This document shows positions 1 to 9,494 of a stretch of 36,430 nucleotides of DNA, piece after piece; positions within the stretch are counted from its first letter, which is position 1, and the number at the start of each line of letters is the position of its first letter. The notes under the pieces are model-generated. The model saw nothing but the letters and a program-made list of their open reading frames with translations, ran no database searches and was not told the origin of the DNA. The position numbers were made by a program, and so were the translations under genes. Source of the DNA: Thiomargarita sp. (GTDB lineage: Bacteria > Pseudomonadota > Gammaproteobacteria > Beggiatoales > Beggiatoaceae); contig DYSU01000021.1 of the NCBI GenBank assembly GCA_020726335.1, positions 1-36,430 on the forward strand, given 5' to 3'.

Positions 1-789
1 CAGGCGATGAACCGTTTGTTGTTGGAAGCTGAATTGCACCATGCTTTGATTCGCAACGAACTGGTGTTGTATTATCAGCCGCAATACGAACTGAAAAGCG
101 GGCGTTTCATCGGCGCAGAAGCCTTGATTCGCTGGCAACACCACAAACGAGGCTTGATTGCGCCCAATGACTTCATCCCGATTGCCGATGAATCGGGGCT
201 GATTTTACCCATTGGCGAATGGGTGTTGTACACCGCTTGCCAACAAGCCAAACATTGGCTGGATTGCGGTTTGGCTTTAGAGTGCATTTCCATCAATTTA
301 TCAGGCTTGCAAATTCAACGCGGCAATATTGTTGATTTAGTAGGAAAAATTTTGGCTGACACCCGTTTGCCGCCCCGTTATTTGGAATTGGAAATTCTCG
401 AAACCTATATCATGCAACACGTCGAACGTGATATGGACACGTTAGTGGCATTGCGTGAGCTGGGTGTTAAACTGGCGATTGATGATTTTGGCACGGGTCA
501 ATCTTCCTTGGCTTATCTCAAGCGGTTGCCCGTCGATAAACTCAAAATTGACCGCGCTTTTGTCATGGGTATTCCCAATGATGAAGACGATGTGGCAATT
601 ATCACCACCATCATCACCTTAGCCCATGCCATGCGTCTGACGGTGATTGCCGAAGGGATTGAAACCGAAGCCCAAGCCCAATTTTTAAGCCAATTGGGTT
701 GCGACCAAGCGCAAGGGTTCCATTATAATCCGCCGCTGGATGTCAACACTTTTACACAAATGTCTCAACAATTTCTCCGTATGTTGTGA
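1..789 (+). CDS. EAL-domain c-di-GMP phosphodiesterase, 5'-truncated by the window edge
   Basis: This is the C-terminal part of a cyclic-di-GMP-specific phosphodiesterase, which hydrolyses c-di-GMP to pGpG. The frame is open to base 1, and the Met at base 7 is probably internal: the preceding codons read Q-A, and the text after it (RLLLEAELHHAL) is the linker normally found between GGDEF and EAL domains. Counting from that Met, the EAL signature is E38-A39-L40 followed by IRW, the SINLS Asn is N97, the double-Asp loop DDFGTG is at 159-164, the catalytic Lys is K180 and AEGIET is at 215-220. All metal- and substrate-binding positions I can identify are present, so it should be active. One deviation is EILE where EITE is usual. 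What lies upstream (GGDEF, PAS or sensor domains) cannot be seen. dapB follows after 112 bases with its own likely promoter. Confidence 0.93.
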   Translation, partial: QAMNRLLLEAELHHALIRNELVLYYQPQYELKSGRFIGAEALIRWQHHKRGLIAPNDFIPIADESGLILPIGEWVLYTACQQAKHWLDCGLALECISINLSGLQIQRGNIVDLVGKILADTRLPPRYLELEILETYIMQHVERDMDTLVALRELGVKLAIDDFGTGQSSLAYLKRLPVDKLKIDRAFVMGIPNDEDDVAIITTIITLAHAMRLTVIAEGIETEAQAQFLSQLGCDQAQGFHYNPPLDVNTFTQMSQQFLRML

Positions 790-843
790 GCATCTCATTT
801 TAGCCATTTTAGTCGTTGCCGTGGTCTGGTGGATTAAATAATA

Positions 844-871
844 TTGAGTTTTGATTCACGTTTGTCATAAT
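844..871 (+). promoter_or_regulatory. Candidate sigma70 promoter for dapB
   Basis: TTGAGT (844-849) is separated by 16 bases from CATAAT (866-871). Transcription would start near 878, giving a leader of roughly 24 bases before the dapB ATG, with an AAGGT-type ribosome binding site just upstream of the start. Promoter prediction by eye is unreliable, and readthrough from the EAL gene is also possible. Confidence 0.4.
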
Positions 872-895
872 AATCGGTTTTGGTCAACAAGGTAA

Positions 896-1699
<804 letters not shown>

Positions 1700-1788
1700 G
1701 GTGCTTGTTGGCCAGATGCTGATTGAGTAGAATGAGACGTTTGTGTTTGTGGCGAACACGGTTCTTGCCAACAGGTGGGTGCAAGTCT

Positions 1789-4443
1789 ATGAAATTCCAA
1801 CAACATTTCATCAAGCCATTGTTGATTACCAGCGTGGTGTTGGGTTTGCTGACTCTGGCAGGGGTTTATCCACAACAATACCAACAAAAACAACAAGTTG
1901 TTTTAAAGATGGCTTTGTTGCGCGACAGCGTTAAAACAGCCAGCATTCACGCACTAGAAGCTAAAAATGCCGCTGCTGCATTGACTGTCTCCAATCAATT
2001 GATGAACGCCCATCTGTTGAGCAACGCAGGTTTGTTGTATGCCGATGGTCAATTGTTGGCAGGCACCGTGCCGTTGTCGCATTTGGCTAACATTCCCTTT
2101 GATCAAATAAAATTGCATATCGACCAACAGGCGATTTTATCGGTGCAACCTTTGAAAAATGCCCAAGGTCAAATCAAAGGTTGGTTGTATTTACAGCAAA
2201 AAGCGCACGATTATCAGCGGGCATTTTGGCGCAGTGTGTGGGTGGCTGTGTTGTTGCTGGTGGCCAGTTGGGCAATTATCGCCGCTGTTTTGTGGTTTTG
2301 GACAAAACAATTGTTTTTGCCGCTGTCGCATTTTTTAACCACTTTGCCCCAGTGGCTGGCGGACAAAAATTACACTGCGCGCCTGCCAAATGCCGTTTCA
2401 CAGCCACAAGAATGGCTGATGTTATCGCAAGCCATCAATCCTTTGTTGGCAACCATTGAACAACAACACGACGCTTTGCAACGGGCTGAACAAGCCACGG
2501 CCACCCATGATGCCGCCAAATCGCAGTTTTTAGCCATCATGAGCCATGAAATTCGCACGCCAATGAATGGGGTGATGGGCATGACAGAATTATTGCTGGA
2601 TACCCAGCTCAACGAGAGGCAACAACAAATCGTTGAAACCATTCACATTTCCAGTCTTTCCTTGTCTTCAATCATCAATGATATTTTGGATTTTGTCCAT
2701 ATTGAATCGGGTTCTGTGACCTTGCATGAGGAAACTTTTGATGTTTATAAACTGCTTGAAGAAGTGGTGGCTTTGTTTGCAGGCGCGGCACAACGGAAAA
2801 ATTTAGAACTCATCACCTATATTCCTGACCGTTTTCCCTTGGAGTTGCGCGGTGCAGAAGGGCGGTTGCGGCAAGTGTTGTCCTGTTTATTGGCCAATGC
2901 CATTAAATTCACCGACAATGGCGAAATTATGTTGCGGGTGTTGTGTGTGGGCGAAAATGAGCAGTTTATCCAATTGGGCATTGAAATTGAAGACACGGGC
3001 ATTGGCATCGCACCGCAGATGTTGCAAAACCTGTTTAAACCCTTCAATCAAGTGGACAGCACCTATAACCGCCGTTATGGTGGCACAGGTTTGGGATTGG
3101 CCATTGCCAAACATTTGGTGGTGCGCATGGGGGGTGACATCGGTGCGCGCAGTGATTACGGTCACGGTTCAACTTTTTGGTTTACCGTTAAATTGGCCAA
3201 ACCCGCCTACAGTGTGACATTGGGGTTGAAAAAGCAAGAAAAACAATATTTTAAAAGCAAAAAACGGGTGTTGGTGGTTGAAGACAACCACAGCAATCAA
3301 ATCAATTTGAAACGCTATATTGAATCTTGGGGTTTGGCTTGTGATGTCGCATCGACCAGTGCCGAAGCGATGCAGTTGATCCAACAAGCACAACCGCCTT
3401 ATGCAATTGCTTTAATCAATTATGTGTTCAACGCAGACACGACTGGGGCGGCTGAACACATGCCCATGACAGGCATTGAGTTGATTGAAACCTTGAAACA
3501 AAATCCAGCGATTGCGCCCATGGCGTTTGTGTTGATGATCACCATCAATCAAACCTTATCGCTCAAGGCACATGATTTGCTTGAAGCGACTTTGATCAAG
3601 CCCATACGGCGCGATCGCTTATACAGTGTGTTACAACAATTGTTGGATGAACCGCAAGCCCTCCATCAGAAACAAAAGGCGAAGGAATTGGTTAAAATTA
3701 ATGCCAAAATTTTGTTGGTTGAAGACAACATCGTCAATCAACAGGTGTCAAAATTGATGTTGGCACAGTGGCATTGTCAAATGGATTTTGCGGGGGATGG
3801 TTTGAATGCCGTGAAAAAACTGGTCAATGAACGCTATGATTTGGTGTTCATGGATTGCCAAATGCCTGAAATAGACGGTTATGCCGCCACCCGCATTATT
3901 CGCCAACAAGAACAAAGTCAACGCAACCAACGCAACATCATCATCGCTTTGACCGCTCATGCCTTGAAAGGAGACAAAGCCTTGTGCTTGGCAGCAGGCA
4001 TGGATGATTATTTATCCAAGCCGTTTAATAAAGCCCAGATGCTGGCCATTTTGCAAAAATGGTTGCCAATCTCTGCTTTTATTTATAAAACTGAAGACGT
4101 ACCCCATGTTCAACACATCATTGATGACAAATGGCTGAGCCGCTTGGGTGATCTGCCGTTGATAACACAGGCTTTGTTGCAACAATACCAACAACACAGC
4201 GACCAATTGCTGGATTTATTGCGTAAAGCCGTGATTCAAATGGATTTTAAAGCCATACAAAACTTAAGTCACCGCTTAAAATCCAGCAGTGCCAATATCG
4301 GTGCTGAACGGTTAAGCCAAGAACTGGCCATTTTAGAGCAACAAGCGCAACAGCATCACACGGCTTTAATTTCAGGACAAATGTCGCGGATTGAAACCCA
4401 ATACACCTTATTATTCAGTGCATTAGAACGGAAGTGGAACTGA
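1789..4443 (+). CDS. BarA-like hybrid sensor histidine kinase (HisKA-HATPase-REC-REC-HPt)
   Basis: This is an inner-membrane hybrid kinase that should autophosphorylate and pass phosphate along an internal His-Asp-His relay. I place the start at ATG 1789 (884 residues), preceded by AGGTGGG, because residues from there begin with a membrane segment; a TTG at 1723 would add 22 unconvincing residues. Order: TM1 (about 9-27), a ~110-residue periplasmic region, TM2 (about 148-171), HisKA with phospho-His H253 in SHEIRTP, HATPase with the N-box Asn, DTGIGI and GGTGLGLAI boxes, REC1 (about 492-620), REC2 (about 640-758) with phospho-Asp D689 in MDCQMP, and a C-terminal HPt with H828 in [15 protein letters not shown]1 keeps its acidic pair and Lys, but the phosphorylatable Asp is replaced by Asn (N544, in ALINYVFN), so it is probably a pseudo-receiver. 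The periplasmic sensor matches no family I recognise. The next gene starts 4 bases after the stop. Confidence 0.93.
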   Translation: MKFQQHFIKPLLITSVVLGLLTLAGVYPQQYQQKQQVVLKMALLRDSVKTASIHALEAKNAAAALTVSNQLMNAHLLSNAGLLYADGQLLAGTVPLSHLANIPFDQIKLHIDQQAILSVQPLKNAQGQIKGWLYLQQKAHDYQRAFWRSVWVAVLLLVASWAIIAAVLWFWTKQLFLPLSHFLTTLPQWLADKNYTARLPNAVSQPQEWLMLSQAINPLLATIEQQHDALQRAEQATATHDAAKSQFLAIMSHEIRTPMNGVMGMTELLLDTQLNERQQQIVETIHISSLSLSSIINDILDFVHIESGSVTLHEETFDVYKLLEEVVALFAGAAQRKNLELITYIPDRFPLELRGAEGRLRQVLSCLLANAIKFTDNGEIMLRVLCVGENEQFIQLGIEIEDTGIGIAPQMLQNLFKPFNQVDSTYNRRYGGTGLGLAIAKHLVVRMGGDIGARSDYGHGSTFWFTVKLAKPAYSVTLGLKKQEKQYFKSKKRVLVVEDNHSNQINLKRYIESWGLACDVASTSAEAMQLIQQAQPPYAIALINYVFNADTTGAAEHMPMTGIELIETLKQNPAIAPMAFVLMITINQTLSLKAHDLLEATLIKPIRRDRLYSVLQQLLDEPQALHQKQKAKELVKINAKILLVEDNIVNQQVSKLMLAQWHCQMDFAGDGLNAVKKLVNERYDLVFMDCQMPEIDGYAATRIIRQQEQSQRNQRNIIIALTAHALKGDKALCLAAGMDDYLSKPFNKAQMLAILQKWLPISAFIYKTEDVPHVQHIIDDKWLSRLGDLPLITQALLQQYQQHSDQLLDLLRKAVIQMDFKAIQNLSHRLKSSSANIGAERLSQELAILEQQAQQHHTALISGQMSRIETQYTLLFSALERKWN

Positions 4444-4447
4444 AGCT

Positions 4448-5524
4448 ATGCCAAAACGCACCATCATGATTGTGGATGATGAATTGAGTATGCGCTTGCA
4501 TTTGCGGGCAATGTTGTTGGATGAAGCCTATCATTTGCTGTTTGCCAATGGCGCGCAAGAACTGTTTGCCAAAATTGATGAACACGCGCTGGACTTGATT
4601 ATTTTAGATGTGGTCATGCCCGATGTGGATGGGTTAGAAGTGTGCAGACGCTTGAAAAACAGCCGTCAATGGCAACACATTCCTGTGATTTTGACCACGG
4701 TGTTAAACGCGCAAGAGGTATTAGAGAAAGGGATAGAAGCGGGCGCAGATGATTATTTACAAAAACCTGTCAATAAATTGGAATTGCGCGCCCGCGTGCG
4801 TTCCATGTTGCGCATCAAACAGCAATATGACGCACTCAACAACATGTTGCATTTGCGCGAAGAGTTGTCCAACATGATTGTCAACAACATGGCCGCGCCG
4901 ATTTTATCGGTGTTGTTGCACAGCAATTTATTAGCCAGTAAAATCAATGACAAAGAACAGCGCACCCACATTGAACATGTCAAGCTGGCGGCTGAACGCT
5001 TAGATGACTTGGTCAACGACATGTTGACCGCCGCTAAAATGGAAGCGTACCACCTTAAAATTTCTCCTGAAATCATTAACTTAAATCAACTTTGTCGCCA
5101 AGTAAAAAAAAATTTTCAAGTCTATGCCCAATTTAAAACCGTGCAAATCAATGTGTCTATGCCGGGCGAACCTTTGGAAATGCGCATAGACCGCAATTTG
5201 TTTTATCGGGTATTGGCCAATTTACTCACCCATTGTTTGAATGCTGCCCCCGCCCACAGTGAGGTGAATTTGTCTGTGACCGCGATTAAAATGGGGACAC
5301 AACGTCATTGTCGGGTTCAAATCAGTGATCAAAGCCAAGGCATTGACAAAAATATTCATCCGTACATTTTTGATAAATATGCCGTGGTCAAATTGCAAAA
5401 ACAAGGGATTCATCAAGTGGGTTTGGGTTTGTCGTTTTGCAAAATGGCGTTGGATGTGCAAGGCGGTAAAATCAGTATTAAAAACAATACACCACACGGC
5501 ACGGTGTTTGTGGTGGAAATATAG
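4448..5524 (+). CDS. Receiver protein fused to a degenerate histidine-kinase module
   Basis: The 358-residue soluble protein starts with a canonical receiver domain: acidic pair D10-D11, phospho-Asp D54 in ILDVVMP, and K106 in QKPVNK. A short helical linker leads to a HisKA-like dimerisation helix and a HATPase-like fold ending in QVGLGLSFCKMAL (about 323-335). Two catalytic hallmarks are missing. In related receiver-kinases the helix reads MIVHD; here it is MIVNN, so the phospho-acceptor His is Asn (N146). The N-box Asn is also gone (NLLTHCLN, with His at 262). I infer it receives phosphate at D54, probably from the upstream hybrid kinase, and uses the kinase-like part for dimerisation, nucleotide binding or protein contact rather than phosphorylation. 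The 4-base spacing to the upstream stop implies translational coupling. Confidence 0.9.
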   Translation: MPKRTIMIVDDELSMRLHLRAMLLDEAYHLLFANGAQELFAKIDEHALDLIILDVVMPDVDGLEVCRRLKNSRQWQHIPVILTTVLNAQEVLEKGIEAGADDYLQKPVNKLELRARVRSMLRIKQQYDALNNMLHLREELSNMIVNNMAAPILSVLLHSNLLASKINDKEQRTHIEHVKLAAERLDDLVNDMLTAAKMEAYHLKISPEIINLNQLCRQVKKNFQVYAQFKTVQINVSMPGEPLEMRIDRNLFYRVLANLLTHCLNAAPAHSEVNLSVTAIKMGTQRHCRVQISDQSQGIDKNIHPYIFDKYAVVKLQKQGIHQVGLGLSFCKMALDVQGGKISIKNNTPHGTVFVVEI

Positions 5525-5550
5525 TGTGCTTTTGCTTACATGGGTAGAAC

Positions 5551-8238
5551 ATGGCAATCAATCATAAGATAAAAATTCGTCCGCGCTCGGGTTCAGGACG
5601 CTATGGGGTCAATTTCTCCTTAGAAGCCCATATGACTGTGGTGGGGTTTTGTGTGTTTTTATTTATGTGGGCGATTCATGTTTGGGGCGTGATGGAGCCT
5701 TTTGAATTAAGCGTTTATGATATGTTGATGCGCAACCGTCCCAGCATAGAGCCTGACCCCACGATTCTCATCGTTGGCATCACCGAAGAAGACATTCAAG
5801 CGCGCAAACAATGGCCGTTTAGCGATGAAATCATGGCCAGAACCCTCAAAATTTTGAACGAGATGCGCCCTTCGGTGTTGGGTTTGGATGTACACCGTGA
5901 TTTTCGCCGTCCACCCGGAGAAGATGCGTTTATCGCTGAACTGGCCAAACCCAATGTGGTTGCGATTCATAAAATCGGCGACCCTTATGTCAAAGCCATC
6001 CAAGGCCCAGAAAATATGCCCGATAACCGCTTGGGTTTCAATGATTTGGTGATGGACGGTGACAACGTGATTCGCCGCAGTTTATTGTTTGCCGACAACC
6101 AACAAGGCAAAACCGTGCCTTCATTTGCGTGGCAACTGGCGTTTCATCACTTCAAACAAAAAAACATCGTGCCTTATCCCGATAAAGAACAACGCGGGGT
6201 GATTCATTGGGGCAACGCCACTTTCAGCCAATTAAAACGCAATGATGGCGGTTATCAACTGCCTGAAGACAATGGTTTTCAAATTTTGCTCAACTACCGC
6301 CCAATTGAAAAAAACGACCGTGACAGCAGTGCAGCCAAGATCATTAACTTTAATAAAATAAGGCAGTTATATGATGAAAACCCTGAAAAACTGCGCCAAA
6401 TGGTGACAGGCAAAATCGTCTTGATTGGCACCACAGCGGTCAGCCTCAAAGATGTGTTTTATACCCCCTATACCAGCAACCACAAAAAAACCGCTGAAGG
6501 CAAAGAAAGCCGTCATATGTCGGGCGTGGTGGTACATGCCAATATTCTCAGCCATTTGCTCAGTGCCATCAGCCATGGCAACAGCCCATCAACACCCCAA
6601 GCGACGGTGTTTGATTTTTGGCCTGAAGGTTATGAATGGACATTGTTGTTTGTTTGGGTATTGCTGGGTGCGGTTTTGGTTTGGTCAATGCAAAGCCTGA
6701 TTAAATTTCTGTTGTTCGGTTTTTTGCTGATGAGCCTTGATGTTTTTGCCTCAATTCATTTATTCAATCAAGGTTTATGGATACCCATTGTCACACCGTT
6801 GGTGGGTTTCTTCTTCAGCATAGGCTGGGTGTTTGCCGCCAAAGTCAGCTACAACGCCAATTATGACGGTTTAACGGGCTTGCCCAACCGCCGTTTATTG
6901 GTCAAACGGGTGAGACAATTGCAACGGCGGTCATGGTTCAGTTTGCCCGACTTCAATACTGAACTTGACAAACCAAAAGAAGCCGACATAGACAAACTCA
7001 ACGGTGCCATCTTGTTGTTGGATTTGGAAAGCTTCAAAGTCATCAACGCCGTGTTGGGGCGTGAAGTGGGCGACCAATTATTGATGCGTTTTACCAAACG
7101 CTTGATTTCAATTTTGGATGATATTCCACACGAATACAGTTTGGCACGTTTGGGCGGCACTGAATTTGGCATTTTATTGCGCAACCCGCCGCACAAACAA
7201 GCGTTGGTTGATTTGGCCAACGAAATTTTACACCAAATGCACGGCCCGTTTACCTTAAACGGTGAAGACGTGTTTGCCGTGGCCAACATCGGTATTTCTC
7301 TTATTTATCCCAATGAAAACCGTGACTTACTGCAAGATGCCCATGCGGCCATGAACCAAGCCAAAGCCTTGGGCAAACACAGCCCCGAAGTGTTTGAACA
7401 TGCGATGACCGCCAGCGCAGTGGCTAATTTCCAATTAGAGCGCGATTTGCGCCAAGTGATTGCCAAAGGCTTGATGGGCAAAGATTCTGTGCCGTATTTA
7501 CCTGATTTCCCTGTGTATTATCAACCCTTGATTGATTTAAAAACGGGCAAAATTGGCGGTTTTGAAGCTTTGTTGCGTTGGATTCATCCCAAACGCGGTT
7601 TGGTCTCGCCCTATGAATTCATTCCCGTGGCGGAAGAAACAGGGTTGATTGTTCCCATCGGCGAATGGGTGTTGCAACAAGCGTGTAAACAGATGTTGCT
7701 TTGGCAAGAAAAAAACCCGCATGATCATGATTTAATCATCAGCGTCAATTTATCAGGCAAACAATTTTTGCAAGAAAATTTACTGAATAAAATCGCCGAA
7801 ATCATTGAAGACACCGGCTTTAATCCACACAATTTGAAATTGGAAATCACCGAAACCGTGGTAATGGACGATTTTGAAACCACTTTGCGCATTCTCAAAG
7901 CCTTGCGCAAAATGGATGTTCACCTCAGCATTGATGATTTTGGCACAGGCTATTCTTCGCTGTCGTATCTCACCCGGTTGCCTGCCAACACTTTGAAAGT
8001 GGATCAATCTTTTGTCCGCCGTTTGTTTGAACACCAAAAAGAAACCGCGATTGTTGAAGTGGTGGTCGATTTGGCACATAAATTATCCATGGATGTGTTG
8101 GCCGAAGGCATTGAAACCCAAGAACAATTGGCCAAATTGCGTGAGCTGGGTTGTGAATACGGCCAAGGCTATTTATTTGCCAAACCTTTGCCGATTCCCG
8201 AGGCAGAAGCGTTGTTGATGTCTAACCCCACATGGTAA
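5551..8238 (+). CDS. CHASE2-GGDEF-EAL membrane protein, likely c-di-GMP phosphodiesterase
   Basis: This 895-residue inner-membrane protein senses a periplasmic signal and likely degrades c-di-GMP. A first TM (about 29-47) precedes a periplasmic CHASE2 domain (about 50-340, with the typical ELSVYDMLMRNRP opening and GKIVLIGTTA strand). Three TM segments follow (about 362-379, 383-402 and 409-430), then GGDEF (about 436-615) and EAL (about 625-890). The GGDEF signature is degenerate, reading GGTEF (535-539), and the usual guanine-contacting Asp after FK-x-IN is Ala, so cyclase activity is unlikely; it may bind GTP as a regulator. The EAL domain looks intact: E672-A-L, SVNLSG, EITET, DDFGTG (795-800), AEGIET (851-856). 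It lies 26 bases after the receiver-pseudokinase gene, so the three signalling genes probably form one operon with this enzyme as an output. Confidence 0.95.
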   Translation: MAINHKIKIRPRSGSGRYGVNFSLEAHMTVVGFCVFLFMWAIHVWGVMEPFELSVYDMLMRNRPSIEPDPTILIVGITEEDIQARKQWPFSDEIMARTLKILNEMRPSVLGLDVHRDFRRPPGEDAFIAELAKPNVVAIHKIGDPYVKAIQGPENMPDNRLGFNDLVMDGDNVIRRSLLFADNQQGKTVPSFAWQLAFHHFKQKNIVPYPDKEQRGVIHWGNATFSQLKRNDGGYQLPEDNGFQILLNYRPIEKNDRDSSAAKIINFNKIRQLYDENPEKLRQMVTGKIVLIGTTAVSLKDVFYTPYTSNHKKTAEGKESRHMSGVVVHANILSHLLSAISHGNSPSTPQATVFDFWPEGYEWTLLFVWVLLGAVLVWSMQSLIKFLLFGFLLMSLDVFASIHLFNQGLWIPIVTPLVGFFFSIGWVFAAKVSYNANYDGLTGLPNRRLLVKRVRQLQRRSWFSLPDFNTELDKPKEADIDKLNGAILLLDLESFKVINAVLGREVGDQLLMRFTKRLISILDDIPHEYSLARLGGTEFGILLRNPPHKQALVDLANEILHQMHGPFTLNGEDVFAVANIGISLIYPNENRDLLQDAHAAMNQAKALGKHSPEVFEHAMTASAVANFQLERDLRQVIAKGLMGKDSVPYLPDFPVYYQPLIDLKTGKIGGFEALLRWIHPKRGLVSPYEFIPVAEETGLIVPIGEWVLQQACKQMLLWQEKNPHDHDLIISVNLSGKQFLQENLLNKIAEIIEDTGFNPHNLKLEITETVVMDDFETTLRILKALRKMDVHLSIDDFGTGYSSLSYLTRLPANTLKVDQSFVRRLFEHQKETAIVEVVVDLAHKLSMDVLAEGIETQEQLAKLRELGCEYGQGYLFAKPLPIPEAEALLMSNPTW

Positions 8239-8242
8239 CTGT

Positions 8243-9478
8243 ATGAAAATATTACATACATCTGATTGGCATTTGGGACAACGCTTTATCCAAGCTGACC
8301 GCCAAGCCGAACAACAAAAGTTTTTAGATGAATTGCGCCACATCATCATCCAGCACAGCGTGGATGTGTTGTTGATTGCGGGCGATGTGTTTGACACCAG
8401 TTCACCACCCAATCATGCATTGCGCCAATATTACTGTTTTTTGAGCCAGTTGCATCACAGCCCCTGCCCGCATGTGATCATCATCGGCGGCAACCACGAT
8501 TCCCCTGCAACCTTGAACGCGCCCAAGTCTGTGTTGGCTCGTTTGAATGTCCATGTGGTCGGTTGCAGTCAATATGATAACCACGGCCAATGGCAAATAG
8601 ATAAAGAAATCATTGAATTAAAAGGTGTTGACGGCCAGTTACAAGCCGTGGTGGCTGCTGTGCCGTTTTTGCGTGACCGCGATTTGAAATACAGCAAAAG
8701 CGGCGAAACCGAATCACAGCGACAAGCCGCGATTCGCCAAGGTATTCAAGAACACTATCAACAACTTGCCGAACGCTTAAGCGATTATCCCTCCGTGCCG
8801 TTGATCGCCATGGGGCATTTATTCATAGCGAGCAGTTTGGTGGAAAGCGAAAAAGACATCCATTTAGGCAACCTTGGCCAAGTCAGCGTGGCGTGTTTGC
8901 CACCGCTGTTTGATTATGTCGCGCTGGGGCATTTACACCGCAACCAAAAAGTGGACGGTCAAAACCACATTCGCTATTGTGGCGCGCCGTTGCCGTTGAG
9001 TTTTGGCGAAGCAAATCAAAAAAAATCCGTGTTGTTGCTTGAATTCATGGGTAAAAAGTTGCAATCCATCACACCGTTGCCATTGCAATGTTACCGCCCC
9101 TTGTTGCGCTTTGACGGCGATATTGACTGCGTACAACAGCAAATTGCCCAAACACCGCCCATCACCAGCGATTTGCCCGCGTGGGCTGAAGTGCTGTTGC
9201 ACTGCGATACATTATCGTCTCAACTCAAGACCCAACTGGATAATTTGGCCAAAGAACGCAACATTGAGATTTTAAAAACCCAATTGCAACGTTCACAAAA
9301 CCCGTCTGTGCGGCCAATGTCGGCCACGTTGGCCGAGCTGTCGCCCATGGCGGTGTTTGAACAACGCTGTCAACAAGCGGCCAAAACAGAAGCAGAAATG
9401 ATTCAATTAAAACAAACGTTTATCGAATTACAAACTTTGGTTGATGAAGGTGCGTTCTCTGAAGAAAAAATCAGCTAA
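8243..9478 (+). CDS. sbcD: Exonuclease subunit SbcD (Mre11-type nuclease)
   Basis: SbcD is the metal-dependent nuclease of the SbcCD complex, which cuts hairpins and processes double-strand ends in the cytoplasm. The 411-residue length matches the family. The metallophosphoesterase motifs are all present: D8 and H10 in TSDWHLG, D48 in IAGDVFD, N84-H85-D86 in GGNHDS, H192 in MGHLF, and H230 and H232 in LGHLH. A capping domain and a helical C-terminus, likely for SbcC binding, follow. The start lies 4 bases after the preceding stop with no strong ribosome binding site, so it appears translationally coupled to the signalling operon. sbcC, which normally follows directly, is absent: the next gene is on the other strand. 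Confidence 0.97.
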   Translation: MKILHTSDWHLGQRFIQADRQAEQQKFLDELRHIIIQHSVDVLLIAGDVFDTSSPPNHALRQYYCFLSQLHHSPCPHVIIIGGNHDSPATLNAPKSVLARLNVHVVGCSQYDNHGQWQIDKEIIELKGVDGQLQAVVAAVPFLRDRDLKYSKSGETESQRQAAIRQGIQEHYQQLAERLSDYPSVPLIAMGHLFIASSLVESEKDIHLGNLGQVSVACLPPLFDYVALGHLHRNQKVDGQNHIRYCGAPLPLSFGEANQKKSVLLLEFMGKKLQSITPLPLQCYRPLLRFDGDIDCVQQQIAQTPPITSDLPAWAEVLLHCDTLSSQLKTQLDNLAKERNIEILKTQLQRSQNPSVRPMSATLAELSPMAVFEQRCQQAAKTEAEMIQLKQTFIELQTLVDEGAFSEEKIS

Positions 9479-9494
9479 CCACAACGGTACACCC

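Noticed and set aside
794-841. Short hydrophobic frame (LILAILVVAVVWWIK, then stop) between the EAL gene and dapB, resembling a membrane-segment remnant
   Set aside because: No start codon or ribosome binding site precedes it in frame, it is only 15 codons, and GTT/TTG-rich DNA gives such residues by chance.
1723-1788. Upstream TTG-initiated extension of the first hybrid kinase
   Set aside because: The ATG at 1789 has a good ribosome binding site and begins directly with the signal-anchor helix; the extension is Arg/Cys-rich and poorly placed.
3611-3618. GCGATCGC octamer like the cyanobacterial HIP1 repeat
   Set aside because: I noticed only a single copy, inside a coding region, so there is no sign of genome-wide enrichment.
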